A stretch of 32,882 bases of DNA from Mariniphaga sp. (GCA_010906965.1 JAAFHB010000033.1:1-32882); one strand, 5' to 3'; positions 23,620 to 32,256 are shown, counted from the first letter of the stretch. Notes: generated by a model not told the origin, from the letters alone. Numbers and translations are program-made.

Positions 23620-24666
23620 TCATGCTTTTCTCATTAAAAAGTTATCAATTAGTTTTGGAATTGGAAAGTCATGAACTTCATTTGGCAGGACTTTTATCCA
23701 TGGGAAACTGGTTTCAGATTTTGGTACGCTAATTTCTATAAACCTGACATGTAGTCTCTGATGAGTCAGAACATGAATTATTTCGGGACTATTTGAGTCA
23801 ACCGTGATGTCTATACAATTAAATAATGATTTGAATTGCTCAGTGGTCAGAAGTTCTGCAATATTTAATGCTTTTGTAGACTCAATAAGAGGAAACTGAT
23901 ACAGATTGCGCCATATGTCGTTCCCTTCGCGTTTCTCAAGATAAAAATGTTTATCCTGATGGATGAAAAGATAATTGAAATAGCGATTTTTCACCTTTAT
24001 TTTCTTCGACTTGAAAGGAAGCGTTGCGATTTTATTTTGATTAAAAGCAATGCATTGATCCCGAAATGGACAACTATTACAGTCGGGATTTTGAGGTGTA
24101 CATTGCAAAGCACCAAATTCCATAAGCGCTTCATTAAATACTGAAGGATTTTGCCGGTCGAGCAACTCGCTGGCCAATTCGCTAAATTCCCGCTTGCCGA
24201 TTGTTGAATCGATGGGCGTTTCTATTCCAAACACCCTTGAAAGCACACGATAGACATTCCCGTCGATCGCAGCATATGGCAAACCGAAGGCAATTGATGC
24301 AATCGCGGCTGCGGTGTAGGAGCCAATTCCTTTTAGTTTCTCTATATTAATAATGGTGTCGGGAAATGATCCGTTAAATTCGTTCATGATTTGCCGGGCG
24401 GCTACATGCATGTTTCGCGCCCTTGAATAGTATCCCAGACCCTGCCAAAGTTTTAAAACTTCATTTTCGGGGGCATCGGCAAGCGTTTTTACATCAGGAA
24501 ATCGCTCGATGAAACGTAGAAAATAAGCTGTCCCCTGGTCTACCCTGGTTTGCTGAAGTATTATTTCGGATACCCATACCCAATATGGGGCATTTTTCGT
24601 TCTCCAGGGGAGATCGCGTTTGTTCTGTTGATACCAAACTGTCAATATTTTATGGAATTTGGGCAT
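23620..24666 (-). CDS. mutY: A/G-specific adenine DNA glycosylase
   Basis: MutY removes adenine mispaired with 8-oxoguanine in base-excision repair. The 348-residue sequence has PYWVWVSEIILQQTRVDQG with the catalytic Glu, the helix-hairpin-helix LKGIGSYTAAAIASIAFG, and AAIDGNVYRVLSRVFGI with the catalytic Asp. An iron-sulphur loop has the pattern C-x6-C-x2-C-x5-C (CTPQNPDCNSCPFRDQC). The C-terminal NUDIX-like domain that reads 8-oxoguanine is present (about 225-345). Divergent from the HU gene; ssb follows after 109 bases. Confidence 0.96.
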   Translation of the reverse strand: MPKFHKILTVWYQQNKRDLPWRTKNAPYWVWVSEIILQQTRVDQGTAYFLRFIERFPDVKTLADAPENEVLKLWQGLGYYSRARNMHVAARQIMNEFNGSFPDTIINIEKLKGIGSYTAAAIASIAFGLPYAAIDGNVYRVLSRVFGIETPIDSTIGKREFSELASELLDRQNPSVFNEALMEFGALQCTPQNPDCNSCPFRDQCIAFNQNKIATLPFKSKKIKVKNRYFNYLFIHQDKHFYLEKREGNDIWRNLYQFPLIESTKALNIAELLTTEQFKSLFNCIDITVDSNSPEIIHVLTHQRLHVRFIEISVPKSETSFPWIKVLPNEVHDFPIPKLIDNFLMRKA

Positions 24667-24726
24667 GTTTTTGCTGTTTTTTAAAAATTTTCATTAAAAA
24701 AGCAAAAATAATTGATTAGTATGATG

Positions 24727-24753
24727 TTGGTTAAATCAAAAGCTATATATTTG
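24727..24753 (+). promoter_or_regulatory. Candidate promoter of the HU-type gene
   Basis: TTG at 24727-24729 and TATATTTG at 24746-24753 fit the Bacteroidota -33 and -7 elements (TTG, TAnnTTTG) with a 16-base spacer, slightly short. The ATG of the HU gene is 46 bases further on. Confidence 0.5.
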
Positions 24754-24799
24754 TGAACCAAAATTAAAATAGAAAGTCGAATCATTTAAATTTATAGCA

Positions 24800-25084
24800 A
24801 TGACAAAAGCAGATATCGTAAACGAGATTTCGAAGAACACGGGTATCGAGAAAGTAACTGTTCAAAAAGCAGTTGAAGCATTTATGGATACCGTATCCGG
24901 TTCACTTGCGGAAGGAAACAATGTTTACCTTCGTGGTTTTGGAAGTTTTATCGTGAAAAAACGTGCTGAAAAAACAGCCCGCAACATTTCGCGTAACACA
25001 ACCATCATCATCCCTGAACATTTTATCCCTTCATTCAAACCGGCTAAGACTTTTGTAGGTCGGGTTAAGAGTAATGTAAAATAA
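24800..25084 (+). CDS. HU/IHF-family DNA-binding protein
   Basis: This 94-residue histone-like protein bends and compacts DNA as a dimer. The N-terminal helices MTKADIVNEISKNTGIEKVT and the central VYLRGFGSFIVKKRAEKTAR are typical. The usual RNPxTG at the tip of the DNA-binding arm is replaced by ARNISRNTTIIIPEHFIPSF, a form seen in Bacteroidota. The C-terminal FKPAKTFVGRVK closes the fold. Whether it is closer to HU or IHF cannot be settled by eye. The 30-residue basic gene follows after 17 bases. Confidence 0.93.
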   Translation: MTKADIVNEISKNTGIEKVTVQKAVEAFMDTVSGSLAEGNNVYLRGFGSFIVKKRAEKTARNISRNTTIIIPEHFIPSFKPAKTFVGRVKSNVK

Positions 25085-25101
25085 TTAAACGTATTTAAAT
25101 T

Positions 25102-25194
25102 ATGCCGAGCGGTAAAAAAAGAAAAGGACATAAGATGGCTACCCACAAACGCAAAAAACGTTTGAGGAAAAACCGCCATAAGAAGAAAAAATAG
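25102..25194 (+). CDS. 30-residue highly basic protein, probably ribosomal (bS22/mS38-like)
   Basis: ATG at 25102 opens 30 codons ending TAG at 25194. The product starts MPSGKKRKGHKMATHKRKKR and ends LRKNRHKKKK; more than half of it is Lys, Arg or His and it has no acidic residue. The pattern RKxHKMxxHKxKKRLRKxRHKK resembles the small AURKAIP1/COX24 (mS38) domain and the short actinobacterial bS22 protein, both ribosomal. It is therefore probably a small ribosomal component that binds rRNA. It lies in the HU transcript and is followed by a terminator, so it is expressed as the last gene of the unit. Resemblance is by eye only; the function is inference. Confidence 0.75.
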   Translation: MPSGKKRKGHKMATHKRKKRLRKNRHKKKK

Positions 25195-25221
25195 TCTTTT
25201 CGTGGTAGAACAAGGATTTTG

Positions 25222-25253
25222 AACCTAAAGTGCTTTTGCACTTTAGGTTTGTT
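25222..25253 (+). terminator. Hairpin after the HU/basic protein unit
   Basis: AACCTAAAGTGC (25222-25233) pairs perfectly with GCACTTTAGGTT (25238-25249) around TTTT. The T-tract is weak (TGTTGC), but position between gene units supports a terminator. Confidence 0.75.
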
Positions 25254-25291
25254 GCATTTATTAATATTTATTTACAGTAAGAGTAAAGAAC

Positions 25292-26839
25292 GTGAGTAAT
25301 GAACTGATTATTGATGTATCGCCCTCACATGTTGAAATTGCTTTACTCGAAAACAAAAAACTGGTAGAACTTAACAGGGAAAACAGTGATCTGAAATTTG
25401 CGGTTGGAGATATTTACCTTGCAAAGGTGAAGAAAATCATGCCCGGATTAAACGCTGTTTTTGTTGATGTAGGCTACGAGAAAGATGCGTTCCTTCATTA
25501 TTTGGATTTAGGACCACAATTCCAGACTTTAAACAAGTTTCTGAAACAGGCAAGTTCCAAAAAATTAAAGCTGACAACTGAAATAAAAGTTCAGCCCGAA
25601 CCTGATATACAGAAAGATGGAAAGATTACCGACGTTCTTAAAACGGGTCAGACGATTCTGGTACAAATTGCCAAAGAACCGATTTCGACTAAAGGACCAA
25701 GGCTCACTTCCGAAATATCTGTAGCTGGCAGAAACATGGTTCTGATCCCCTTCAGTAATAAAATTTCAGTTTCTCAAAAAATCGAATCGACTGAAGAAAA
25801 AAGTCGTCTAAAAAAATTAGTCCAAAGCATATGTCCCAAAAATTATGGGGTTATTGTTAGGACAGCAGCTGAAGGGAAACGAGTAGCGGAATTAGATCCG
25901 GAATTGCGGAGATTGGTGACTAAGTTCGAGAATGCAGTTGTCAAACTCGAAAAAGCTGTAGCACCTTCGCTGATTTTAGGAGAACTCGATCGCACAATCG
26001 GAATGATCAGAGATTTATACAATCCTGAGTTTTCGAATATATATGTGAATAACGAGGAGATTGCCGCCGAAATCAAGGAATATGTTGGGACGATTGATTC
26101 TGAAAAGAAAAAAGTAGTAAAGCACTACAATGGCAAATTGCCAATTCTGGAATATTTTGGAATCGATAAACAAATAAAAGCATCTTTTGGTAAAACCGTC
26201 TCATTCAGGAGCGGTGCCTATCTGATTATTGAGCACACTGAAGCGTTTCATGTAATTGACGTAAACAGTGGAAACAGATCAAAAACCGGCGATCAGGAAT
26301 CAAATGCCCTAGAGGTAAATGTTGCTGCCGCCGAAGAAGTAGCCCGTCAATTACGCCTTCGCGACATGGGAGGTATTATTGTTATCGATTTTATCGATAT
26401 GCATGGGAATGAAAACCGCCAGAAAGTTTTCGAGAAAATGAAGGAGGCCATGGCTTCCGACAGAACAAAGCATAACATCTTGCCATTGAGCAAGTTTTGT
26501 TTGATGCAGATTACACGCCAACGGGTTCGTCAGGAGATGTCGATTGAAACTGCCGAAATTTGCCCGGTTTGCAAAGGTTCAGGAAAAGTAACCCCAACCT
26601 TATTATTCATCGAGGAGATCGAACAGAAAATCAGGTATATCTTCGAAGAACTGCACAAACAAAAGTTGACAATTAAACTGCACCCCTTTGTGGGCGCGTT
26701 TCTTACAAGAGGTTTTCCCTCGAAAGAGCTCAAATGGAGATGGAAGTATCGCAAGAGGGTTAGAATTGAAGAAACTAATTCGATGAGTTTTCTCGATTCA
26801 AAGTTTTATGACGAGAATAACGAAGAAATTATCTTTTAA
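25292..26839 (+). CDS. rng: Ribonuclease E/G family protein
   Basis: This endoribonuclease processes rRNA and mRNA. At 515 residues it has the length of RNase G. The start is GTG at 25292. An S1 domain lies near the N-terminus (about 35-130: VGDIYLAKVKKIMPGLNAVF, VDVGYEKDAFLHYLD). The catalytic part has FHVIDVNSGNRS and GGIIVIDFIDMHGNENRQKV, supplying the two metal-binding Asp residues. The zinc-link motif CPVCKGSGKVTP follows at about residue 425. No long C-terminal scaffold is present, so this is RNase G-like. It lies after the HU unit in the common Bacteroidota order and ends in a strong terminator. Confidence 0.94.
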   Translation: MSNELIIDVSPSHVEIALLENKKLVELNRENSDLKFAVGDIYLAKVKKIMPGLNAVFVDVGYEKDAFLHYLDLGPQFQTLNKFLKQASSKKLKLTTEIKVQPEPDIQKDGKITDVLKTGQTILVQIAKEPISTKGPRLTSEISVAGRNMVLIPFSNKISVSQKIESTEEKSRLKKLVQSICPKNYGVIVRTAAEGKRVAELDPELRRLVTKFENAVVKLEKAVAPSLILGELDRTIGMIRDLYNPEFSNIYVNNEEIAAEIKEYVGTIDSEKKKVVKHYNGKLPILEYFGIDKQIKASFGKTVSFRSGAYLIIEHTEAFHVIDVNSGNRSKTGDQESNALEVNVAAAEEVARQLRLRDMGGIIVIDFIDMHGNENRQKVFEKMKEAMASDRTKHNILPLSKFCLMQITRQRVRQEMSIETAEICPVCKGSGKVTPTLLFIEEIEQKIRYIFEELHKQKLTIKLHPFVGAFLTRGFPSKELKWRWKYRKRVRIEETNSMSFLDSKFYDENNEEIIF

Positions 26840-26844
26840 ACATT

Positions 26845-26879
26845 AAAAGCTCATGCACATTAAAGCATGAGCTTTTTTT
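26845..26879 (+). terminator. Rho-independent terminator after rng
   Basis: AAAAGCTCATGC (26845-26856) pairs perfectly with GCATGAGCTTTT (26865-26876) and a run of seven Ts begins within the right arm. It starts six bases after the rng stop. Confidence 0.9.
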
Positions 26880-26911
26880 GTAGTTTTGAAATTGAAATAT
26901 ATTTCTTTAAA

Positions 26912-28975
26912 ATGATGAAAAGACAGTTACTTCTTATATTACTGATATTTGCGTCAAGTGTTATGTCCTTTGGCCAATTATTGAAACCTGTGAAGTGGAG
27001 CTTCGAGCAAAAACCTGCCGGAAATGGTGAGATCGAACTTATTCTTAAAGCCGTAATTGATCCCGGTTGGCATTTGTATTCCACTAATTTACCCGAAGGT
27101 GGGCCCATAAAGACTACTTTTACTTTTACTCCTGATAAAACAAAATACCAGAGTATCGGCGGTATTAGCTCAAAAACCGCTCCTACGAAGGAGCATGATA
27201 AGATCTTTAATATGGATCTTGAGTTTTTTAGTAAACAGGCCATCTTTGTTCAAAAAATAAAAGTTCTTTCCAATCAGTCATTCGACTTGAAGGGTTCTAT
27301 TGAATACCAGAGTTGCAATGACGAAACCTGCACGCTTGATGAGTATGACTTCTCGTTTAGTATTGCCAGATCGGATAATGCTGCGGCGCCTCTTGAAAAG
27401 CCGGTAATTACAAATCAAATTGCCAAACCGGATAGTGCCGCTGTTTCTTTGAAAACCCCCATAATTACAACTGATGTAGGGAATAGTCGACATGGATTAT
27501 GGTGGTTTTTAGTCTTCAGTTTTGTTGCAGGACTTGCAGCTATTCTTACACCGTGTGTTTTTCCGATGATTCCCATGACGGTCTCTTTTTTTATGAACAG
27601 CAATAAGTCGAAGACGCAGGCTAAAATACAAGCCTTTATCTATGGCGGATCGATTATTTTGATTTACACCTTAATTGGAACTGTTGTGGCCCTGACTTTA
27701 GGTGCTGATTTTGCAAACTGGATCAGTACACATTGGATTCCCAATGTATTGTTTTTTATAATATTCGTTGTTTTTGCCTTCTCTTTCTTTGGCGCATTTG
27801 AAATTGTTCTTCCAAGCAGTTGGGGGAATACAACCGATCGGTTTGTAGATAAAGGTGGAATCGGCGGTGCTTTCTTCATGGCTTTAACATTGGTGCTTGT
27901 ATCATTTAGTTGTACCGGACCAATTGTGGGCGCAATTTTAGTTGAATCGGCTGGTGGAATGGTCATTAAGCCAATTGTTGGTATGCTTGGTTTCTCGCTT
28001 GCTTTTGCATTGCCATTTACGCTTTTCGCAATATTTCCGCAGTGGTTATCAAACTTACCCAAATCGGGCGGGTGGCTTAACTCCGTGAAAGTAGTACTTG
28101 GGTTTATAGAGTTGGCTCTTGGGCTTAAGTTCTTGAGTATTGCCGATCAAACCTACCACTGGCGAATACTTGATCGCGAAGTTTACATTGCCTTTTGGAT
28201 TGTTATTTTTACGATGATGGGTTTCTATCTGCTTGGAAAAATGAAGTTTGCACATGACAGTGAAACAAAATTTATTTCGGTTCCACGGTTGATGTTAGCT
28301 TTGATCACCTTTACTTTCGTCGTTTACCTGATTCCAGGGATGTTTGGAGCACCACTTAAAGCGATATCCGGATATCTTCCACCAATGACCTCGCACGATT
28401 TTGACCTGCACCGAATTATCAGGGATGAAGTGAAATTGGTCGATCGTCATCCATCAGGCTTGGCTAATTATTCAGATTCGGCAAAGGGCCTTTGCGAAAA
28501 GCCAAAATTTTCCGAATTTCTTGAACTGCCACATGGTTTAGAAGGCTTCTTCGATTTTGAACAAGGTTTAGCGTGTGCCAAAGCTCAAAATAAACCTGTG
28601 TTTATCGATTTTACAGGACATGGCTGTGTGAATTGCCGTGAGATGGAAGCCAATGTATGGTCTGATCCGCGTGTGCTGGAGCGGCTTAAAAATGATTTTG
28701 TGATAATTGCATTGTATGTTGATGACAAGACCGATCTTCCGCAAAATGAGTGGATCACATCAACCTATGATCAAAAAGTTAAAAAGACGATTGGTAAGAA
28801 ATTTGCTGATTTTCAGATTTCAAGGTTTGGTGTTAATGCACAACCCTACTATGTTTTACTTGATCTGAATCAACAGCTTCTCGTTAAGCCAACTGCAAGG
28901 GATTTAAATCCCGATCATTTTATTGAATTTCTTGATAAAGGACTTTCTGAGTTTAAAGCCAGACAAGCTAAATAA
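26912..28975 (+). CDS. dsbD: Thiol:disulfide interchange protein DsbD
   Basis: DsbD carries electrons from cytosolic thioredoxin across the inner membrane to periplasmic reductases. From the ATG at 26912 the protein has 687 residues. A signal peptide (MMKRQLLLILLIFASSVMSF) comes first, then the N-terminal beta domain with its Cys pair in YQSCNDETCTLDEYDF. Eight or so membrane segments follow, with the redox cysteines in AILTPCVFPMIPMTVSFF and VSFSCTGPIVGAIL. The C-terminal thioredoxin domain carries FIDFTGHGCVNCREMEANVW, a CVNC active site. All three redox pairs are present, so it should be functional. An open frame upstream from 26867 crosses the rng terminator and is not the start. Confidence 0.94.
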   Translation: MMKRQLLLILLIFASSVMSFGQLLKPVKWSFEQKPAGNGEIELILKAVIDPGWHLYSTNLPEGGPIKTTFTFTPDKTKYQSIGGISSKTAPTKEHDKIFNMDLEFFSKQAIFVQKIKVLSNQSFDLKGSIEYQSCNDETCTLDEYDFSFSIARSDNAAAPLEKPVITNQIAKPDSAAVSLKTPIITTDVGNSRHGLWWFLVFSFVAGLAAILTPCVFPMIPMTVSFFMNSNKSKTQAKIQAFIYGGSIILIYTLIGTVVALTLGADFANWISTHWIPNVLFFIIFVVFAFSFFGAFEIVLPSSWGNTTDRFVDKGGIGGAFFMALTLVLVSFSCTGPIVGAILVESAGGMVIKPIVGMLGFSLAFALPFTLFAIFPQWLSNLPKSGGWLNSVKVVLGFIELALGLKFLSIADQTYHWRILDREVYIAFWIVIFTMMGFYLLGKMKFAHDSETKFISVPRLMLALITFTFVVYLIPGMFGAPLKAISGYLPPMTSHDFDLHRIIRDEVKLVDRHPSGLANYSDSAKGLCEKPKFSEFLELPHGLEGFFDFEQGLACAKAQNKPVFIDFTGHGCVNCREMEANVWSDPRVLERLKNDFVIIALYVDDKTDLPQNEWITSTYDQKVKKTIGKKFADFQISRFGVNAQPYYVLLDLNQQLLVKPTARDLNPDHFIEFLDKGLSEFKARQAK

Positions 28976-29007
28976 TAGTCGTTTAAATAGTACTAAGATA
29001 TTGATTC

Positions 29008-29640
29008 ATGAGTAACCACAAAACACTGTTCTGGAATGTCGATACCCAGGAAGATTTTATCGATCAGGCAGGTAAGCTATATGTACAGGGTGCTGAAGAG
29101 ATCAGACCGGTATTGAAACAGATTACAGATTTTGCAAAAGCAGAAGGAATACGGGTAGTTAATACGTGCGATTACCATCATATCAACTCAGAGGAACTTT
29201 CGTCGGCTCCTGATTTTGCAACAAGTTTTCCGCCTCATTGCCTGGCTGGTTCATCTGGTGCAGAGTTTATTAGTGAAACACTTCCTGAATCTCCAATTTT
29301 GATTGACTGGGATTTGGAGTTGGCAATTTATGCTGAACTTGATGATCCTGAGCGGTTTCGTAATATTGTGATCCGAAAAGACGCTTTCGATGTATTTACT
29401 GGCAATCCACATGCCGATAAAATAGTTCAGATACTTCAACCGGATCAGGTATTTGTTTATGGCGTATCAACCAATGTTTGCGTTGATAAAGCAGTTATTG
29501 GTTTGGCAGAGCGCGGAATCAAAGTTTATGTGTTTAAGGATGCAATCAAAGAATTACCCAATATACCGCTTCCTTTCGAGACATGGAAGGCGAAAGGTAT
29601 TGAGATGATTTCATTTGCTGATGTGAAAAATTACTTATAA
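29008..29640 (+). CDS. Isochorismatase-family cysteine hydrolase, nicotinamidase-like
   Basis: The product has 210 residues. The catalytic triad of the family is visible: Asp12 in WNVDTQEDFID, Lys124 in VIRKDAFDVF and Cys158 in GVSTNVCVDKAV. Residues that bind metal in nicotinamidases are also matched: Asp55 and His57 in CDYHHINSEE and His77 in FPPHCLAGSSGAEF. This favours a nicotinamidase (nicotinamide to nicotinate), which would feed pncB, over an isochorismatase. The WNVDTQ start and the large insertion after AEF are somewhat unlike standard PncA, so another amide is possible. The start is ATG, 32 bases after dsbD, likely in the same transcript. Confidence 0.82.
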   Translation: MSNHKTLFWNVDTQEDFIDQAGKLYVQGAEEIRPVLKQITDFAKAEGIRVVNTCDYHHINSEELSSAPDFATSFPPHCLAGSSGAEFISETLPESPILIDWDLELAIYAELDDPERFRNIVIRKDAFDVFTGNPHADKIVQILQPDQVFVYGVSTNVCVDKAVIGLAERGIKVYVFKDAIKELPNIPLPFETWKAKGIEMISFADVKNYL

Positions 29641-29674
29641 AATAGACAAATAGATCTGATAATCGCCATTATAT

Positions 29675-29716
29675 AAATGCCTGAAAATAAGATACAAATC
29701 CTATTTTCAGGCATTT
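29675..29716. terminator. Hairpin between convergent genes
   Basis: AAATGCCTGAAAATA (29675-29689) pairs perfectly over 15 bp with TATTTTCAGGCATTT (29702-29716) around a 12-base loop. It lies between the nicotinamidase-like gene and map, and can serve both directions. Confidence 0.75.
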
Positions 29717-29756
29717 CCTTCATTATCGGGGAGTATTACTGAATTTTTTTTCCTTC

Positions 29757-30533
29757 TTAAGAAATTTGATATTCGTTCGCAACATCTGTCAGAACTTCAT
29801 AGCCGGTTTCGGTCACCAATATAGTATGTTCGAATTGGGCCGAAAGCTTTTTATCAACGGTACGAGCTGTCCACCCATCTGTTTCGTCAACTTTTACACG
29901 TGGCTTTCCTTCATTGATCATTGGTTCGATTGTGAATGTCATTCCAGGTTTCATCTTGGGACCACTGTTTTTTCGGGCCGCATGATCGACCTGGGGTTCT
30001 TCATGGAATTCAATTCCAACGCCGTGTCCGCAATATTCATAAACAACAGTAAATCCTTGAGCTATAGCATAACGGGATATGACATATCCAATATTTCCAA
30101 AATGATTTCCTGGTCGCACCTGCTGAATCCCAAGATCCATACAGTGTTTGGTTGCATTTACGAGTCTCATAGCTGTATCGCTGGTTTCACCCACAATAAA
30201 CATTTTGCTGGTGTCGCCGAAATAGCCATTCAAAATGGTGGTGATATCGATATTGAGAATATCACCATTTTTTAAAATAACATCCTCTGACGGAATTCCG
30301 TGACAAACTACATCGTTGGGAGATGTACAACACGACTTTGGAAAACCATTGTAATTCATCGTCGCAGGGATGGCATTGTGTTCAACGATGTAGTTATGAA
30401 TTAGTTGATCTAAATAATATGTATTAACACCTTCCTTTACAAAATCTGCAATGTAGAGCAGAACTTCTCCTGCCAGTTTTGAACTTTTGCGGATACCTTC
30501 GATTTGCTCTTTGGTTTTTATTATTATGTTCAT
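29757..30533 (-). CDS. map: Methionine aminopeptidase, type I
   Basis: The enzyme removes the initiator methionine from nascent proteins. The 258-residue sequence has all five metal ligands of the pita-bread fold: Asp in NIDITTILNGYFGD (two Asp), His in EYCGHGVGIEFHEEP, Glu in MTFTIEPMINEG and Glu in SAQFEHTILVTE. CCTSPNDVVCHGIP is the substrate-site strand. There is no N-terminal zinc-finger extension, so it is a standard bacterial type I enzyme of normal length. In many Bacteroidota map sits in the ribosomal protein operon, so this stand-alone copy may be a second one. It is separated from miaA by 98 bases. Confidence 0.95.
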   Translation of the reverse strand: MNIIIKTKEQIEGIRKSSKLAGEVLLYIADFVKEGVNTYYLDQLIHNYIVEHNAIPATMNYNGFPKSCCTSPNDVVCHGIPSEDVILKNGDILNIDITTILNGYFGDTSKMFIVGETSDTAMRLVNATKHCMDLGIQQVRPGNHFGNIGYVISRYAIAQGFTVVYEYCGHGVGIEFHEEPQVDHAARKNSGPKMKPGMTFTIEPMINEGKPRVKVDETDGWTARTVDKKLSAQFEHTILVTETGYEVLTDVANEYQIS

Positions 30534-30631
30534 TTAATTTTCTTAATTGCCGTAAAATTGGTTAAAATTACCATCAAAACAAAATAACGCCCACTGGAAT
30601 GGTTTTGTTCAGAGAGTGGAGGCAATGATAT

Positions 30632-31555
30632 TCACTGGTTAAGCCATGATATTATTTTGTCAGTTTTTTCATCGGTCGGCATGTAGCCATCGAGCCATTT
30701 TATTTCAAATCCATCGCGTTCCATCTTTCGGAACCATGTCATTTGTCTTTTTGCAAACTGGTGAATCGCGGTATTTAATCCTTCGAACATTTCGTCGTAG
30801 GTTAATTTGCCCGTGATAAACAGCGTGAGGTATTTATATTCAAGTCCGTAGTAGGTGAGATCATCGGGTTTTAGACCGTTGTCTATTAATCTTTTAACCT
30901 CGTCAATCATTCCGTTGTCAAGCCGTTGTTTCAGCCTTGATGTAATTCTTCGCCGGCGCGAATCGCGGTCGTATTTCACACCAACGATCAGACTATTGAT
31001 AATGGGGAACGAGAGGTCCGTTTCTGGATGCGCCAAACAAAATTCTTCAATTTCGATTGCCCTGATTGCCCTTTTTTTATTTTCAGTATCGCTTGTATTA
31101 TTTATTGATTTATAATGCTTTAGTATTTCAGTTAAGTCTTCGAGTGATAAAAGTTGCAATTCTGATCTTCGTTCTTCATTCACCGGAACCTGAATCAAAC
31201 GGTAGCCTTTAAGAATTGCCTCCAGGTACATTCCGCTTCCGCCACACATTACCGGAAAAGACCTTTTCTCCCTGATTGCCTGATAGGCCTTCAGAAAATC
31301 GCGTTGAAATTCAAAAACGTTGTATTGATAACCGGCCTCTGCAATATTAATCAGATGGTAAGGTACGTCGACCCCGTTGACCTGATATTCTTCGAGATCT
31401 TTACCGGTACCGAGATCCATATTTCGGTAAATCTGTCTTGAATCGGCTGAAATAACTTCTCCGCTAAGTTTAAGTGCCAATTTAACAGCTACTTCAGTCT
31501 TTCCTGATGCTGTTGGCCCGAGTATGGTAACCATGTCGAATTTTGCTCCGCTCAT
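30632..31555 (-). CDS. miaA: tRNA dimethylallyltransferase
   Basis: MiaA puts a dimethylallyl group on A37 of tRNAs reading UNN codons. The 307-residue protein has the P-loop GPTASGKTEVAVKLA, SADSRQIYRNMDLGTGKD, VPYHLINI, PVMCGGSGMYLEAIL, and late ENKKRAIRAIEIEEF and QFAKRQMTWFR (tRNA-binding part). At the position where most MiaA read GTAKP, this has GTGKD, so it belongs to a divergent subtype; some Bacteroidota carry two MiaA copies. The start is ATG at 31555, with a GTG just before it (31558). Divergent from the Yip1-like gene. Confidence 0.92.
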   Translation of the reverse strand: MSGAKFDMVTILGPTASGKTEVAVKLALKLSGEVISADSRQIYRNMDLGTGKDLEEYQVNGVDVPYHLINIAEAGYQYNVFEFQRDFLKAYQAIREKRSFPVMCGGSGMYLEAILKGYRLIQVPVNEERRSELQLLSLEDLTEILKHYKSINNTSDTENKKRAIRAIEIEEFCLAHPETDLSFPIINSLIVGVKYDRDSRRRRITSRLKQRLDNGMIDEVKRLIDNGLKPDDLTYYGLEYKYLTLFITGKLTYDEMFEGLNTAIHQFAKRQMTWFRKMERDGFEIKWLDGYMPTDEKTDKIISWLNQ

Positions 31556-31585
31556 CACAAATTTAAATTGTTAGGCAAATTAGCT

Positions 31586-31593
31586 TATTTTTG
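31586..31593 (+). promoter_or_regulatory. Candidate -7 box TATTTTTG for the Yip1-like gene
   Basis: TATTTTTG fits TAnnTTTG exactly, 19 bases before the ATG at 31613. A TTG at 31568-31570 could be the -33 element, but the 15-base spacer is short. Confidence 0.45.
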
Positions 31594-31612
31594 TAAATCT
31601 AAAAGGGTAAAA

Positions 31613-32194
31613 ATGAATATCAACCTATTTATTAAGAATTTATTCTCAAGGTGTATTGGAATAATTGCATCGCCAAAAGAGGAGTGGATCAAAATCAAAG
31701 AGGAGGATGGTTCGTTCTTTCAGTTAATGGCCAATTTCTTATTCCCGTTATTGATCCTTACGACGGTAGCTGCTATGATTGGCAGTTATTTTCAGATGGC
31801 AGGAAGCACATTTTCATGGGATATAATAATTGTATCCGGACTAAGATCGGTTTTAAGTATTTTAATATCTGTATTAATGAGTATTCTCGCAATCAACGCG
31901 ATGATTAAAACTTTTGGTGGGACACCAAACTTGACGCAGGCTTCAAAGCTTGTGGTATATTCTTTCGTGCCCGGTATTTTGGTTGCGATTATCTTTGGAA
32001 TGATTCCCTGGTTTTATATACTTGGGCTCTTCTTCCTTTATTCGTTCTTCATTTTCTTTCACGGGACACCGGTCATGCTAAATATTCCTCCCGAACGACA
32101 ATCTAATTTCAGTACGCTTTCTTCGTCAACGATTCTGATCATTTATTTAATGATTAGTTTTATCCTGTCATCTTTCTTTGGCGCAATTAAGTAG
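31613..32194 (+). CDS. Yip1-domain membrane protein
   Basis: The product has 193 residues, starting MNINLFIKNLFSRCIGIIAS, then PKEEWIKIKEE, a motif typical of the start of bacterial Yip1-like proteins. About five membrane segments follow: FLFPLLILTTVAAMIGSYF, IIVSGLRSVLSILISVLMSI, VVYSFVPGILVAIIFGM, IPWFYILGLFFLYSFFIFF and ILIIYLMISFILSSFFG. The ATG at 31613 is preferred over an in-frame TTG at 31568, which would overlap the promoter. The family's molecular function in bacteria is not established. The broken gene at 8600-9261 is a distant relative with the same layout. smpB follows. Confidence 0.82.
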   Translation: MNINLFIKNLFSRCIGIIASPKEEWIKIKEEDGSFFQLMANFLFPLLILTTVAAMIGSYFQMAGSTFSWDIIIVSGLRSVLSILISVLMSILAINAMIKTFGGTPNLTQASKLVVYSFVPGILVAIIFGMIPWFYILGLFFLYSFFIFFHGTPVMLNIPPERQSNFSTLSSSTILIIYLMISFILSSFFGAIK

Positions 32195-32223
32195 GAGGAT
32201 GACAGATTCATAAATGGTTTTGT

Positions 32224-32231
32224 TAAATTTG
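32224..32231 (+). promoter_or_regulatory. Candidate -7 box TAAATTTG for smpB
   Basis: TAAATTTG fits TAnnTTTG, 25 bases before the smpB ATG and 29 after the Yip1-like stop. The only nearby TTTTG is too close to be a -33 element. Confidence 0.35.
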
Positions 32232-32256
32232 TAAGTTGCATTTCGAGAATTTAAAT

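Noticed and set aside
26867-26911. Longer N-terminus for DsbD
   Set aside because: The extension reads through the right arm and T-run of the rng terminator and precedes an otherwise clear signal peptide.
2643-29640. An NAD-salvage operon linking pncB and the nicotinamidase-like gene
   Set aside because: The two genes are 25 kb apart, on opposite strands and in unrelated neighbourhoods.
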